In this document: positions 24,575 through 38,345 of the stretch, in pieces
How the letters are laid out: each line of letters begins with the position of its first letter
Numbering within the stretch: position 1 is the stretch's first letter
From: Heterohyrax brucei
Taxonomy: Eukaryota > Chordata > Mammalia > Hyracoidea > Procaviidae
Length of the DNA stretch: 64,000 nt
Assembly: GCA_028571685.1 (NCBI GenBank)
Contig: CM053146.1
Location: 17,891,431 to 17,955,430 of the forward strand
Direction: 5' to 3'
Notes under the pieces: model-generated
The model's input: the letters and a program-made list of their open reading frames with translations, nothing else
The model's database searches: none
Told to the model about the DNA's origin: nothing
Program-made: the position numbers and the translations under genes

Positions 24575-27500
24575 GGGAGTACTTAGGACTGTGAAAACAG
24601 CACTTTCGCAGAAAGAAGTCTACTTCTCTAAGACTGGGAAACAGTGAACAGAGAATGTATGAGTTTCTCAAGATTGGTAACAGATAGAAACAAGAGAAAG
24701 TACACAGTGATTCATCTACCTAGAGAAGTTACAGAGGTTTACACAGAGAATTCCAAGTATAAGTACAAGAAAATAAGAGAGACTTAGAAAACTAGTAAAA
24801 CCTACATTGTTTAAAGACTTGGGAGTACTTAGCACTGTGAAAACAGAACTTTCACCGAAGGAAATTTAGTTCTCTAAGTCCGTGAAACAGTGAACAGAGA
24901 ATGTATGAGTTTCTCCAGTTTGGTAACAGATAGAAACAAGCGAAAGTACACAGTGATTCATCTACCTAGAAAAGTTACAGAGGTTTACACAGAGAATTCC
25001 AAGGATAAGTACAAGAAAATAAGAGAGACTTAGAAAACTGGTAAAACCTACATTGTTGATAGAGTTGGGAGTACTTAGCACTGTGAAAACAGCACTTTCG
25101 CCGAAGGAAAGTTAGTTCTCTAAGTCAGTGAAACAGTGAACAGAGAATGTATGAGTTTCTCAAGTTTGGTAACAGATAGAAACAAGCGAAAGTACACAGT
25201 GATTCATCTACCTAGAAAAGTTACAGAAGTTTACAAAGAGAATTCCAAGGATAAGTACAAGAAAATAAGAGAGACTTAGAAAACTGGTAAAACCTACATT
25301 GTTGATAGAGTTGGGAGTACTTAGCACTGTGAAAACAGCACTTTCGCCGAAGGAAATTTAGTTCTCTAAGTCCGTGAAACAGTGAACGGAGAACGTATGA
25401 GATTCTCAAGTTTGGTAACACATAGAAACAAGCGAAAGTACACAGTGATTCATCTACCTAGAAAAGTTACCGAGGCTTACACAGAGAATTACAAGGATAA
25501 GTACAAGAAAATAAGAGAGACTTAGAAAACTGGTAAAACCTACATTGTTCATAGAGTTGGGAGTACTTAGCACTATGAAAACAGCACTTTCCCCGAAAGA
25601 AATTTAGTTCTCTAAGACCGTGAAACAGTGAACAGAGAATGTATGAGTATCTCAAGATTGGTAACAGATAGAAACAAGAGAAAGTACACAGTGATTCATC
25701 TACCTAGACAAGTTACAGAGGTTTACACAGAGAAAACCAAGTATAAGTACAAGAAAATAAGAGAGACTCAGAAAACTGGTAAAACCTACATTGTTGATAG
25801 AGTTGGGAGTACTTAGCACTGTAAAAACAGCACTTTCGCAGAAAGAAGTCTACTTCTCTAAGACTGGGAAACAGAGAACAGAGAATGTATGAGTTTCTCA
25901 AGATTGGTAACAGATAGAAACAAGCGAAAGTACACAGTGATTCATCTACCTAGAAAAGTTACAGAGGTTTACACAGAGAATTCCAAGGATAAGTACAAGA
26001 AAATAAGAAAGACTTAGAAAACTGGTAAAACCTACATTGTTGATAGAGTTGGGAGTACTTAGCACTGTGAAAACAGCACTTTCGCAGAAAGAAATCTACT
26101 TCTCTAAGACTGGGAAACAGTGAACAGAGAATGTATGAGTTTCTCAAGATTGGTAACAGATAGAAACAAGAGAAAGTACACAGTGATTCATCTACATAGA
26201 GAAGTTACAGAGGTTTACACAGAGAATTCCAAGTATAAGTACAAGAAAATAAGAGAGACTTAGAAAACTGGTAAAACCTACATTGTTGATAGAGTTGGGA
26301 GTACTTAGCACTGTGAAAACAGCACTTTCGCCGAAGGAAATTTAGTTCTCTAAGTCCGTGAAACAGTGAACAGAGAATGTATGAGTTTCTCAAGTTTGGT
26401 AACAGATAGAAACAAGCGAAAGTACACAGTGATTCATCTACCTAGAAAAGTTACAGAGGTTTACACAGAGAATTCCAAGGATAAGTACAAGAAAATAAGA
26501 GAGACTTAGAAAACTGGTAAAACCTACTTTGTTGATAGAGTTGGGAGTACTTAGCACTGTGAAAACAGTACTTTCGCCGAAGGAAATTTAGTTCTCTAAG
26601 TCCGTGAAACAGTGAACAGAGAATGTATGAGTTTCTCAAGTTTGGTAACAGATAGAAACAAGAGAAAGTACACAGTGATTCACCTACCTAGAAAAGTTAC
26701 AGAGGTTTACACAGAGAATTCCCAGTATAAGTACAAGAAAATGAGAGAGACTTAGAAAACTGGTAAAACCTACATTGTTGATAGAGTTGGGAGTACTTAG
26801 CACTGTGAAAACAGCAATTTCGCCGACAGAAATTTAGTTCTCTAAGTCCGTGAAACAGTGAACAGAGAATGTATGAGTTTCTCAAGTTTGGTAACAGATA
26901 GAAACAAGCGAAAGTACACAGTGATTCATCTACCTAGAAAAGCTACAGAGGTTTACCCAGAGAAAACCAAGTATAAGTACAAGAAAATAAGAGAGACTTA
27001 GAAAACTGGTAAAACCTACATTGTTGATAGAGTTGGGAGTACTTAGCACTGTGAAAACAGTACTTTCGCCGAAGGAAATTTAGTTCTCTAAGTCCGTGAA
27101 ACAGTGAACAGAGAATGTATGAGTTTCTCAAGTTTGGTAACAGATAGAAACAAGAGAAAGTACACAGTGATTCACCTACCTAGAAAAGTTACAGAGGTTT
27201 ACACAGAGAATTCCCAGTATAAGTACAAGAAAATGAGAGAGACTTAGAAAACTGGTAAAACCTACATTGTTGATAGAGTTGGGAGTACTTAGCACTGTGA
27301 AAACAGCAATTTCGCCGACGGAAATTTAGTTCTCTAAGTCCGTGAAACAGTGAACAGAGAATGTATGAGTTTCTCAAGTTTGGTAACAGATAGAAACAAG
27401 CGAAAGAACACAGTGATTCATCTACCTAGAAAAGCTACAGAGGTTTACACAGAGAAAACCAAGTATAAGTACAAGAAAATAAGAGAGACTTAGAAAACTG

Positions 27501-27650
27501 GTAAAACCTACATTGTTGATAGAGTTGGGAGTACTTAGCACTGTAAAAACAGCACTTTCACAGAAAGAAATCTACTTCTCTAAGACTGGGAAACAGTGAA
27601 CAGAGAATGTATGAGTTTCTCAAGATTGGTAACAGATAGAAACAAGCGAA
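24575..27650 (+). repeat. Rearranged relative of the 21-unit block (copy 4)
   Basis: The block starts like the others (TTAGGACTGTG, then GTTTAAAGACTTGGG where copy 1 has GTTGAAAGACTTGGG). One unit was lost near 25.2-25.4 kb by fusion of two neighbours. The sequence then follows the 7.5-8.2 kb region at an offset of 17,944 bp and the 9.0-10.4 kb region at 17,206 bp, so three more units (738 bp) were removed between those parts. It ends where the divergent core begins. Confidence 0.72.
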
Positions 27651-28459
27651 AGAACACAGTGATTCATGTACCTAGAGAAGTTACAGAGGTTTACACAGAG
27701 AATTCCAAGTATAAGTACAAGAAAATAAGAGAGACTTAGAAAACGGGTAAAACCTCCATTGTTCATAGAGTTGGGAGTACTTAGCACTGTGAAAACCTCA
27801 CTTTCGTAAAGAGAAATCTACTTCTCTAAGACCGCGAAACAGTTAACAAAGAATGTGTGAGTTTCTCAAGATTGGTAACAGATAGAAACAAAAGAAAGTA
27901 CACAGTGGTTCATCTACCTACAGAAGTTAAAGAGGTTTACACAGAGATAACCAAGGATAAGTACAAGAAAATAAGAGAGACTTAGAAAACTGGTAAAACC
28001 TACATTGTTGATAGAGTTGGGAGTACTTAGCACTGTGAAAACAGCACTTTCGCAGAAAGAAATCTACTTCTCTAAGACCGAAAAACAGTGAATAGAGAAT
28101 GTATGACTTTCTCAAGACTGGTAACACATAGAAACAAGAGAAAGAACACAGTGATTCATCTACTTAGAGAAGTTACTGTGGTTTACACAGAGAATTCCAA
28201 GTATAAGTACAAGAAAATAAGAGAGACTTAGAAAACGGTCAATATCTACATTGTTCATAGAGTTTCGAGTACTTACTACTGTGAAAACAGCACTTTCGCA
28301 GAAAGAAATTTACTTCTCTAAGACCGCGAAACAGTGAATAGAGAATGTATGAGTTTCTCAAGATTGGTAACAGATAGAAACAGGAGAAATAACACAGTGA
28401 TTCATCTACCTAGAGAAGTTACTGTGGTTTACACAGACAATTCCAAGTATAAGTACAAG

Positions 28460-29010
28460 AAAATAAGAGTGACTTAGAAAGCCTGTAAAACCTACATTGT
28501 TGATAGAGTTGGGAATACTTATCACTGTGAAAACATCACTTTCTCAGAAAGAAATGTAATTCTCTAAGACCGCAAAACAGTGAATAGAGAATGTATGACT
28601 TTCTCAAGATTGGTAACAGATAGAAACAAGAGAAAGTACACAGTGATTCATCTACCTAGAGAAGTTACTGTTTTTTACACAGAGAATTCCAAGTATAAGT
28701 ACAAGAAAATAAGAGAGACTTAGAAAACTGGTAAAACCTACATTGTTGATAGAGTCGGGAGTACTTAGCACTGTGAAAACAGCACTTTCGCAGAAAGAAA
28801 TTTTCTCTAAGACCGCGAAACACTGAATAGAGATTGTTTGACTTTCTAAAGATTGGTAACAGATAGAAACAAGACAAAGTACACAGTGATTGATCTACAT
28901 ACAGAAGTTACAGAGCTTTACACAAGGAATTCCAAGTATAAGTACAAGAAAATAAGAGAGACTTAGAAAACTGGTAAAACCTACATTGTTGATAGAGTTG
29001 GGAGTACTTA
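28460..29010 (+). repeat. Segment copied at 33857-34407
   Basis: This shares AAGAGTGACTTAGAAAGCC, TTTCTCAGAAAGAAATGTA, TTACTGTTTTTTACAC, GAGTCGGGAG and GAAATTTTCTCTAAGACC with the segment 5,397 bp downstream. That step is 22 units minus 15 bp, so short units lie in between. GAAATTTTCTCTAAG is a 3-bp deletion relative to GAAATCTACTTCTCTAAG. The copies differ at a small number of positions. Confidence 0.75.
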
Positions 29011-30049
29011 GCACTGTGAAAACAGCACTTTCATACAAAGAAATCTACTTCTCTAAGACCGAAAAACAGTGAATAGAGAATGTATGAGTTTCTCAAGATT
29101 GGTAACAGATAGAAACAAGAGAAAGTACACAGTGATTGATGTACATACGGAAGTTACACAGGTTTACACAAGGAATTCCAATTATAAGTACAAGACAATA
29201 AGAGAGAATTAGAAAACTGGTAAAACCTACATTGTTGATAGAGTTCGGAGTACTTAGCACTCTGAAGACAGCACTTTCGCAGAAAGAAATGTACTCTAAC
29301 ACGGCGAAACAGTGAATACAGAATGTATGAGTTTCTCAAGATTGGTAACAGATAGAAACAAGAGAAAGAACACAGTGATTCATCTACCTAGAGAAGTTAC
29401 TGCGGTTTACACAGAGAATTCCAAGTATAAGTACAAGAAAATAAGAGAGACTTACAAAACTCGTAAAACCTACAGCGTTGATAGAGTTGGGAGTACTTAG
29501 CACTGTGAAAACATCACTTTCGCAGAAAGAAATCTACTTCTCTAAGACCGCAAAACAGTGATGAGAGAATGTATGACTTTCTCAAGATTGGTAACAGATA
29601 GAAACAAGAGAAAGTACACATTGATTCATCTACATACACAAGTTACAGAGGTTTACACAGAGAATTCCAAGGATAAGTACAAGAAAATAAGAGAGACTTA
29701 GAATACTGGTAAAACCTACATTGTTGATAGAGTTGGGAGTACTTAGCACTGTGAAAACTGCACTTTCGCAGATAGCAATCTACTTCTCTAAGACAACGAA
29801 ACAGTGAATAGAGAATGTATGACTTTCTCAAGATTGGTAACAGATAGAAACAAGACAAAGAACACAGTGATTCGTCTACTTAGAGAAATTACTGTGGTTT
29901 ACACAGAGATTTCCAAGTATAAGTACAAGAAAATAAGAGAGACTTAGAAAACGGTCAATATCTACATTGTTCATAGAGTTGGGAGTACTTAGCACTGTGA
30001 AAACAGCACTTTCGCAGAAAGCAATCTACTTCTCTAAAACCGCGAAACA

Positions 30050-30340
30050 GTGAATAGAGAATCTATGACTTTCCCAGGATTGGTAGCAGATAGAAACAAG
30101 AGAAAGTACATACTGATTGATCCACATACAGAAGATACACAGGTTTACACAAGGAATTCCAAGTATAAGTACAAGAAAATAGGAGAGACTTAGAAAACGG
30201 GTAAAACCTACATTGTTGATAGAGTCGGAGTACTTAGCACTGTGAAAACAGCACTTTCGCAGAAGGAAATTTTCTCTAAGACCGCGAAACAGTGAATAGA
30301 GTTTGTTTGACTTTCTCAAGATTGGTAACAGATAGAAACA
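30050..30340 (+). repeat. Segment copied at 36427-36717, with 245- and 243-bp units
   Basis: The run GAATCTATGACTTTCCCAGG, GGTAGCAGATAG, GATTGATCCACATAC, AAAATAGGAGAG, GAGTCGGAGTAC and GAAATTTTCTCTAAG is shared with the segment 6,377 bp downstream. GAGTCGGAGTAC lacks one base relative to GAGTTGGGAGTAC, and the following unit lacks three bases, so the local lengths are 245 and 243 bp. Confidence 0.75.
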
Positions 30341-30559
30341 AGACAAAGTACACAGTGATTGATCTCCATACAGAAGTTACAGAGGTTTACACAAGGAATT
30401 CCAAGTATAAGTACAAGAAAATAAGAGAGACTTAGAAAACTGGTAAAACCTACCTTGTTGATAGAGTTGGGAGTACTTAGCACTGTGAAAACAGCACTTT
30501 CGTACAAAGAAATCTACTTCTCTAAGACTGAAAAACAGTGAATAGAGAATGTATGAGTT

Positions 30560-31110
30560 TCTCAAGATTGGTAACAGATAGAAACAAGAGAAAGAACACA
30601 GTGATTCGTCTACCTAGAGAAGTTACTGTGGGTTACACAGAGATTTCCAAGTATAAGTACAAGAAAATAAGAGAGACTTAGAAAACTCGTAAAACCTACA
30701 TTGTTGATAGAGTTGGGAGTACTTAGCACTGTGAAAACATCACTTTCGTAGAGAGAAATCTACTTCTCTAAGACCGCGAAACAGTTAACAGAGAATGTGT
30801 GAGTTTCTCAACATTGGTAAAAGATAGAAACAAAAGAAAGTACACAGTGGTTCATCTACCTACAGAAGTTAAAGAGGTTTACACAGAGAATTCCAAGTAT
30901 AAGTACAAGAAATTAAGAGAGATTTAGAAAACTGGAAAAACCTACATTGTTGATAGAGTTGGGAGTAGTTAGCACTCTGAAGACAGCACTTTCGCAGAAA
31001 GAAATGTACTCTAACACGGCGAAACAGTGAATACAGAATGTATGAGTTTCTCAAGATTGGTAACAGATAGAAACAAGAGAAAGAACACAGTGATTCATCT
31101 ACCTAGAGAA
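30560..31110 (+). repeat. Segment copied at 34734-35284
   Basis: The run GATTCGTCTACC, TTACTGTGGGTTACACAGAG, CACTTTCGTAGAGAG, GAATGTGTGAG, TCAACATTGG and the 243-bp unit is shared with the segment 4,174 bp downstream (17 units minus 8 bp), and with the two tandem segments at 36.9-40.1 kb. This module is therefore present four times in the core. Confidence 0.75.
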
Positions 31111-31203
31111 GTTACTGTGGTTTACACAGAGAATTCCAAGTATAAGTACAAGAAAATAAGAGAGACTTAGAAAACTCGTAAAACCTACAGCGTTGATAGA
31201 GTT
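30961..31203 (+). repeat. 243-bp unit
   Basis: Measured from GGGAG to GGGAG this unit is 243 bp. The missing bases lie in GAAATGTACTCTAACACGG where other units read GAAATCTACTTCTCTAAGACCG. It also carries GCACTCTGAAGACAGC. The same 243-bp form recurs near 29.3, 35.2, 37.4 and 39.1 kb, marking a small family of copied segments within the core. Confidence 0.82.
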
Positions 31204-33415
31204 GGGAGTACTTAGCACTGTGAAAACATCACTTTCGCAGAAAGAAATCTACTTCTCTAAGACCGCAAAACAGTGAATAGAGAATGTTTGACTTTCTCAA
31301 GATTGGGAACAGATAGAAACAAGAGAAACAACACAGTGATACATCTACTTAGAGAAGTTACTGTGGTTTACACAGAGAATTCCAAGTATAAGTACAAGAA
31401 AATAAGAGAGACTTAGAAAACGGGTAAAACCTACATTGTTGATAGAGTTGGTAGTATTTAGCACTGTGAAAACAGCACTTTCGCACAAAGAAATCTACTT
31501 CTCTAAGACCGCGAAACAGTTTACAGAGAATGTATGAGTTTCTCAAGATTGGTAACAGATAGAAACAAGAGAAAGTACACAGTGATAGATGTACATACGG
31601 AAGTTACACAGGTTTACACTAGGAATTCCAAGTATAAGTACAAGACAATAAGAGAGAATTAGAAAACTGGTAAAACCTAAATTGTTGATAGAGTTGGGAG
31701 TACTTATCACTGTGTAAACAGCACTTTTGGAGAAAGCAATCTACTTCTCTAAGACCGAAAAACAGTGAATAGAGAATGTATGACTTTCTCAAGATTGGTA
31801 ACAGATAGAAACAAGAGAAAGAACACAGTGATTCATCTTCCTAGAGAAGTTACAGAGGTTTACACAGAGAATACCAAGTATAAGTAAAGAAAATAAGAGA
31901 GACTTAGAAAACTGGTAAAACCTACATTGTTGATAGAGTTGGGAGTTCTTAGCACTGTGAAAACAGCACTTTCGCAGAAAGAAATCTACTTCTCTAAGAC
32001 CGCAATACAGTGAATAGAGAATGTATCACTTTCTCAAGATTGGTAACAGATAGAAACAAGAGAAAGTACACATTGATTCATCTACATACACAAGTTACAG
32101 AGGTTTACACTAGAAATTCCAATTATAAGTACAAGAAAATAAGAGAGACTTAGAAAACTGGTAAAACCTACATTGTTGATAGAGTTGGGAGTACTTAGCA
32201 CTGTGAAAACAGCACTTTCGGAGAAAGAAATCTACTTCTCTAAGACCGAAAAACAGTGAATAGAGAATGTATGACTTTCTCAAGACTGGTAACACATAGA
32301 AACAAGAGAAAGAACACAGTGATTCATCTACTTAGATAAGTTACTGTGGTTTACACACAGAATTTCAAGTATAAGTACAAGAAAATAAGAGAGACTTAGA
32401 AACGGTCAATATCTACATTGTTCATAGAGTTGGGAGTACTTAGTACTGTGAAAACAGCACTTTCGCAGAAAGAAATTTACTTCTCTAAGACCGCGAAACA
32501 GTGAATAGAGAATGTATGAGTTCCTCAAGATTGGTAACAGATAGAAACAGGAGAAATAACACAGTGATTCATCTACCTAGAGAAGTTACTGTGGTTTACA
32601 CAGACAATTCCAAGTATAAGTACAAGGAAATTAGAGAGACTTAGAAAACTCATAAAACCTACATTGTTGATAGAGTTGGGAGTACGTAGCACTGTGAAAA
32701 CATTACTTTTGCAGAAAGAAATCTAGTTCTCTAAGACCGCAAAACAGTGAATAGAGAATGTATGACTTTCTCAAGATTGGGAACAGATAGAAAGAAGACA
32801 AAGAACACAGTTATACATCTACTTAGAGAAGTTACTGTGGTTTACACAGAGAATTCCAAGTATAAGTACAAGGAAATAAGAGAGACTTAGAAAACGTGTA
32901 AAACCTATATTATTGATATAGTTGGGAGTACTTAACACTGTGAAAACATCACTTTCGCAGAAAGAAATCTACTTCTCTAAGACCGCAAAACAGTGAATAG
33001 AGAATGTGTGACTTTCTCAAGATTGGTAACAGATAGAAACAAGAAAAAGAACACAGTGATTCATCTACCTAGAGAAGTTACAGAGGTTTAAACAGAGAAT
33101 TCCAAGTATAAGTACAAGAAAATAAGAGAGACTTAGAAAACGCGTAAAACCTACATTGTTGATAGAGTTGGGAGTATTTAACACTGTGAAAACAGCACTT
33201 TCGCAGAAAGAAATCTACCTCTGCAAGACTGCGAAACAGTTAATAGAGAATGGATGAGTTTCGCAAGATTGGTAACAGATAGAAACAAGAGAAAGTACAC
33301 AGTGATTGATCTAAATACAGAAGATACACAGGTTTACATAAGGAAGTCCAAGTATAAGTACAAGAAAATAAGAGAGAATTAGAAAACTGGTAAAACCTAC
33401 ATTGTTGATAGAGTT

Positions 33416-33661
33416 GGGAGTACCTAGCACTGTGAAAACAGCACTTTCGCAGAAAGAAATCTACTTCTCTAAGACCGCGAAACAGTGAATAGAGATTGTA
33501 TGACTTTCTCAAGATTGGTAACAGATAGAAACAAGAGAAAGAACACAGTGATTCAACTACCTAGAGAAGTTACAGAGGTCTAAACAGAGAATTCCAAGTA
33601 TAAGTACCAGAAAATAAGAGAGACTTAGAAAACGGGTAAAACCTACATTGTTCATAGAGTT
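33416..33661 (+). repeat. Example of class C unit (divergent core)
   Basis: The core units carry CTCTAAGACCGCGAAACAGTG at the diagnostic site where class A has TAAGTCCGTG and class B TAAGACTGGG, and often GTGAATAGAGAATG instead of GTGAACAGAGAATG. The rest of the unit aligns without gaps. Class C dominates from about 27.7 to 41.7 kb on both sides of the inversion and was not seen in the homogeneous parts of either arm. Neighbouring C units differ from one another at more positions than A or B neighbours do, suggesting an older or less often homogenised layer. Confidence 0.8.
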
Positions 33662-33856
33662 GGGAGTAATTAGCACTGTGAAAACAGCACTTTTTCAGAA
33701 AGAAATCTACTTCTCTAAGACCGCGAAACAGTGAACAGAGAATGTATGAATTTCTCAAGATTGATAACACATTGAAAGAAGAGAAAGTACACAGTGATTC
33801 ATATACCTAGAGAAGTTACAGAGGTTTACACAGAGAATTCCAAGTATAGGTACAAG

Positions 33857-34407
33857 AAAATAAGAGTGACTTAGAAAGCCAGTAAAACCTATATTGTTGA
33901 TAGAGTTGGGAGTACTTATCACTGTGAAAACATCACTTTCTCAGAAAGAAATGTAATTCTCTAAGACCGCAAAACAGTGAATAGAGAATGTATGACTTTC
34001 TCAAGATTGGTAACAGATAGAAACAAGAGAAAGTACACAGTGATTCATTTACCTAGAGAAGTTACTGTTTTTTACACAGAGAATTCCAAGTATAAGTACA
34101 AGAAAATAAGAGAGACTTAGAAAACTGGTAAAACCTACATTGTTGATAGAGTCGGGAGTACTTAGCACTGTGAAAACAGCACTTTCGCAGAAAGAAATTT
34201 TCTCTAAGACCGCGAAACAGTGAATAGAGATTGTTTGACTTTCTAAAGATTGGTAACAGATAGAAACAAGACAAAGTACACAGTGATTGATCTACATACA
34301 GAAGTTACAGAGGTTTACACAAGGAATTCCAAGTATAAGTACAAGAAAATAAGTGAGACTTAGAAAACTGGTAAAACCTATATTGTTGATAGAGTTGGGA
34401 GTACTTA
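33857..34407 (+). repeat. Segment copied from 28460-29010
   Basis: This is the partner copy of the segment 5,397 bp upstream, with the same private variants in the same order. Beyond about 34.4 kb the two diverge: this copy has CACTATGAAAAC while the other has TTTCATACAAAG. Confidence 0.75.
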
Positions 34408-34733
34408 GCACTATGAAAACAGCACTTTCGCAGAAAGAAATCCACTTCTCTAAGACCGAAAAACAGTGAATAGAGAATGTATGAGTTTCTCAAGATTGGT
34501 AACAGATAGAAACAAGAGAAAGTACGCAGTGATTGATGTACATATGGAAGTTACACAGGTTTACACAAGGAATTCCAAGTATAAGTACAAGACAATAAGA
34601 GAGAATTAGAAAACTGGTAAAACCTACATTGTTGATAGAGTTGGGAGTACTTATCACTGTGTAAACAGCACTTTCGGAGAAAGCAATCTACTTCTCTAAG
34701 ACCGCAAAACAGTGAATAGAGAATGTATGACTC

Positions 34734-35284
34734 TCTCAAGATTGGTAACAGATAGAAACAAGAGAAAGAACACAGTGATTCGTCTACCTAGAGAAGTTAC
34801 TGTGGGTTACACAGAGATTTCCAAGTATAAGTACAAGAAAATAAGAGAGACTTAGAAAACTCGTAAAACCTACATTGTTGATAGGGTTGGGAGTACTTAG
34901 CACTGTGAAAACATCACTTTCGTAGAGAGAAATCTACTTCTCTAAGACCGCGAACCAGTTAACAGAGAATGTGTGAGTTTCTCAACATTGGTAACAGATA
35001 GAAACAAAAGAAAGTACAAAGTGGTTCATCTACCTAGAGAAGTTAAAGAGGTTTACACAGAGAATTCCAAGTATAAGTACAAGAAAATAAGAGAGATTTA
35101 GAAAACTGGAAAAACCTACATTGTTGATAGAGTTGGGAGTAGTTAGCACTCTGAAGACAGCACTTTCGCAGAAAGAAATGTACTCTAACACGGCGAAACA
35201 GTGAATACAGAATGTATGAGTTTCTCAAGATTGGTAACAGATAGAAAGAAGAGAAAGAACACAGTGATTCATCTACCTAGAGAA
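34734..35284 (+). repeat. Segment copied from 30560-31110
   Basis: This is the partner copy at 4,174 bp, again containing the 243-bp unit. It carries single-base differences such as GATAGGGTTGGGAG, which is shared with the 37.08 kb copy but not with the 30.7 kb copy, so the 34.7 and 36.9 kb copies look the more closely related. Confidence 0.72.
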
Positions 35285-36939
35285 GTTACTGCGGTTTACA
35301 CAGAGAATTACAAGTATAAGTACAAGAAAATAAGAGAGACTTAGAAAACCGGTGAAAACTACATTGTTGAAAGAGTTGGGAGTAGTTAGTACTGTGAAAA
35401 CAGCACTTTCGTAGAAAGAATTCTACTTCTCTAAGACCGCGAAACAGTGAATAGAGAATGTGTGAGTTTCTCAAGATTGGTAACAGAAACAAGAGAAAGA
35501 ACACAGTGATTCATCTACCTAGGGAAGTTACTGTGGTTTACACAGAGAATTCCACGTATAAGTACAAGAAAATAAGAGAGACTTAGAAAAGTCGTAAAAC
35601 CTACACTGTTCATAGAGTTGGGAGTACTTAGCACTGTGAAAACATCACTTTTGCAGATAGAAATCTACTTCTCTAAGACCGCAAAACAGTGAATAGAGAA
35701 TGTATGACTTAATCAAGATTGGTAACAGATAGAAACAAGACAAAGAATACAGTAATACATCTACTTAGAGAAGATACTGTGGTTTACACAAAGAATTCCA
35801 AGTATAAGTACAAGAAAAAAAGAGAGACTTAGAAAAATGGTAAATCCTACATTGTTGATAGAGTTCGGAGTACTTAGCACTGTGAAAATATCACTTTCGC
35901 AGAATGAAATCTACTTCCGTAAGACCGCAAAACAGTGAATAGAGAATGTATGACTTTCTCAAGATTGGTAACACATAGAAACAAGAGAAAGAACACAGTG
36001 ATTCATCTGCTTAGAGAAGTTACTGTGGTTTACACAGAGAATTCCAAGTAGCAGTACAAGAAAATAAGAGAGACTTAGAAAACGGTCAATATCTATATTG
36101 TTCATAGAGATGGGAGTACTTAGCACTGTGAAAACAGCAGTTTCGCAGAAAGCAATCTACTTCTCTAAGACCGCGAAACAGTGAATACAGAATGCATGAG
36201 TTTCTCAAGATTGGTAACAGATAGAAACAAGAGAAAGAACACAGTGATTCATCTACCTAGAGAAGTTACAGAGGTTTACACAGAGAATTCCAAGTATAAG
36301 TACAAGAAAATAAGAGAGACTTAGAAAACTGGTAAAACCTACATTGTTGACACAGTTGGGAGTACTTAGCGCTGTGAAAACAGCACTTTCGCAGAAAGCA
36401 ATCTATTTCTCTAAGACAGCGAAACAGTGAATAGAGAATCTATGACTTTCCCAGGATTGGTAGCAGATAGAAACAAGAGAAAGTACATACTGATTGATCC
36501 ACATACAGAAGATACACAGGTTTACACAAGGAATTCCAAGTATAAGTACAAGAAAATAGGAGAGACTTAGAAAACGGGTAAAACCTACATTGTTGATAGA
36601 GTCGGAGTACTTAGCACTGTGAAAACAGCACTTTCGCAGAAGGAAATTTTCTCTAAGACCGCGAAACAGTGAATAGAGTTTGTTTGACTTTCTCAAGATT
36701 GGTAACAGATAGAAACAAGAGAAAGTACACAGTGATTGATCTACATAGAGAAGTTACAGAGGTTTACTCAAGGAATTCCAAGTATAAGTACAAGAAAAAA
36801 AGAGAGACTTAGAATACTGGTAAAACCTACATTGTTGATAGAGTTGGGAGTACTTAGCACTGTGAAAACAGCACTTTCGCAGATAGCAATCTACTTCTCT
36901 AAGACAGCGAAACAGTGAATAGAGAATGTATGACTTTCT

Positions 36940-38345
36940 CAAGATTGGTAACAGATAGAAACAAGAGAAAGAACACAGTGATTCGACTACCTAGAGAAGT
37001 TACTGTGGGTTACACAGAGATTTCCAAGTATAAGTACAAGAAAATAAGAGAGACTTAGAAAACTCGTAAAACCTACATTGTTGATAGGGTTGGGAGTACT
37101 TAGCACTGTGAAAACATCACTTTCGTAGAGAGAAATCTACTTCTCTAAGACCGCGAAACAGTTAACAGAGAATGTGTGAGTTTCTCAACATTGGTAACAG
37201 ATAGAAACAAAAGAAAGTACACAGTGGTTCATCTACCTACAGAAATTAAAGAGGTTTACACAGAGAATTCCAAGTATAAGTACAAGAAAATAAGAGAGAT
37301 TTAGAAAACTGGAAAAACCTACATTGTTGATAGAGTTGGGAGTACTTAGCACTCTGAAGACAGCACTTTCGCAGAAAGAAATGTACTCTAACACGGCGAA
37401 ACAGTGAATACAGAATGTATGAGTTTCTCAAGATTGGTAACAGATAGAAACAAGAGAAAGAACACAGTGATTCATCTACCTAGAGAAGTTACTGCGGTTT
37501 ACACAGAGAATTCCAAGTATAAGTACAAGAAAATAAGAGAGACTTAGAAAACTCGTAAAACCTACAGCGTTGATAGAGTTGGGAGTACTTAGCACTGTGA
37601 AAACAGCACTTTCGCACAAAGAAATCTACTTCTATAAGACCGCGAAACAGTTTACAGAGAATGTATGAGTTTCTCAAGATTGGTAACAGATAGAAATAAG
37701 AGAAAGTACACAGTGATTGATGTACATACGGAAGTTACACAGGTTTACACTAGGAATTCCAAGTATAAGTACAAGACAATAAGAGAGAATTAGAAAACTG
37801 GTAAAACCTACATTGTTGATAGAGTTGGGAGTACTTATCACTGTGTAAACAGCACTTTTGGAGAAAGCAATCTACTTCTCTAAGACCGCGAAACAGTGAA
37901 TAGAGAATGTATGACTTTCTCAAGATTGGTAACAGATAGAAACAAGAGAAAGAACACAGTGATTCATCTTCCTAGAGAAGTTACAGAGGTTTACACAGAG
38001 AATACCAAGTATAAGTACAAGAAAATAAGAGAGACTTAGAAAACTGGTAAAACCTACATTGTTGATAGAGTTGGGAGTTCTTAGCACTGTGAAAACAGCA
38101 CTTTCGCAGAAAGAAATCTACTTCTCTAAGACAGCAAAACAGTGAATAGAGAATGTATGACTTTCTCAAGATTGGTAACAGATAGAAACAAGAGAAAGTA
38201 CACATTGATTCATCTACATACACAAGTTACAGAGGTTTACACAAGAAATTCCAATTATAAGTACAAGAAATTAAGAGAGACTTAGAAAACTGGTAAAACC
38301 TACATTGTTGATAGAGTTGGGAGTACTTAGCACTGTGAAAACAGC
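36940..38345 (+). repeat. 7-unit step repeat in the core, copy 1
   Basis: About 1.4 kb here is repeated 1,719 bp downstream (7 x 246 minus 3, the 3 bp coming from the 243-bp unit). Markers in order are CTGTGGGTTACACAG, CACTTTCGTAGAGAG, GAAATTAAAGAGG, GCACTCTGAAGACAGC, CCTACAGCGTTGATAG, CAGTTTACAGAG, CACTGTGTAAACAGC, CATCTTCCTAG and ACAAGAAATTCCAATTATAAG. The copies diverge at the end, where this one has GCAGATAGCAATC and the second GCAGAAAGAAATC. Confidence 0.82.

Noticed and set aside
30026-30346. Longest open frame in the window (106 codons, minus), with a related 97-codon frame near 36.4-36.7 kb
   Set aside because: It starts at TTG and arises from a 1-bp and a 3-bp deletion that join two frames of neighbouring units. 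It is a product of unit length variation.
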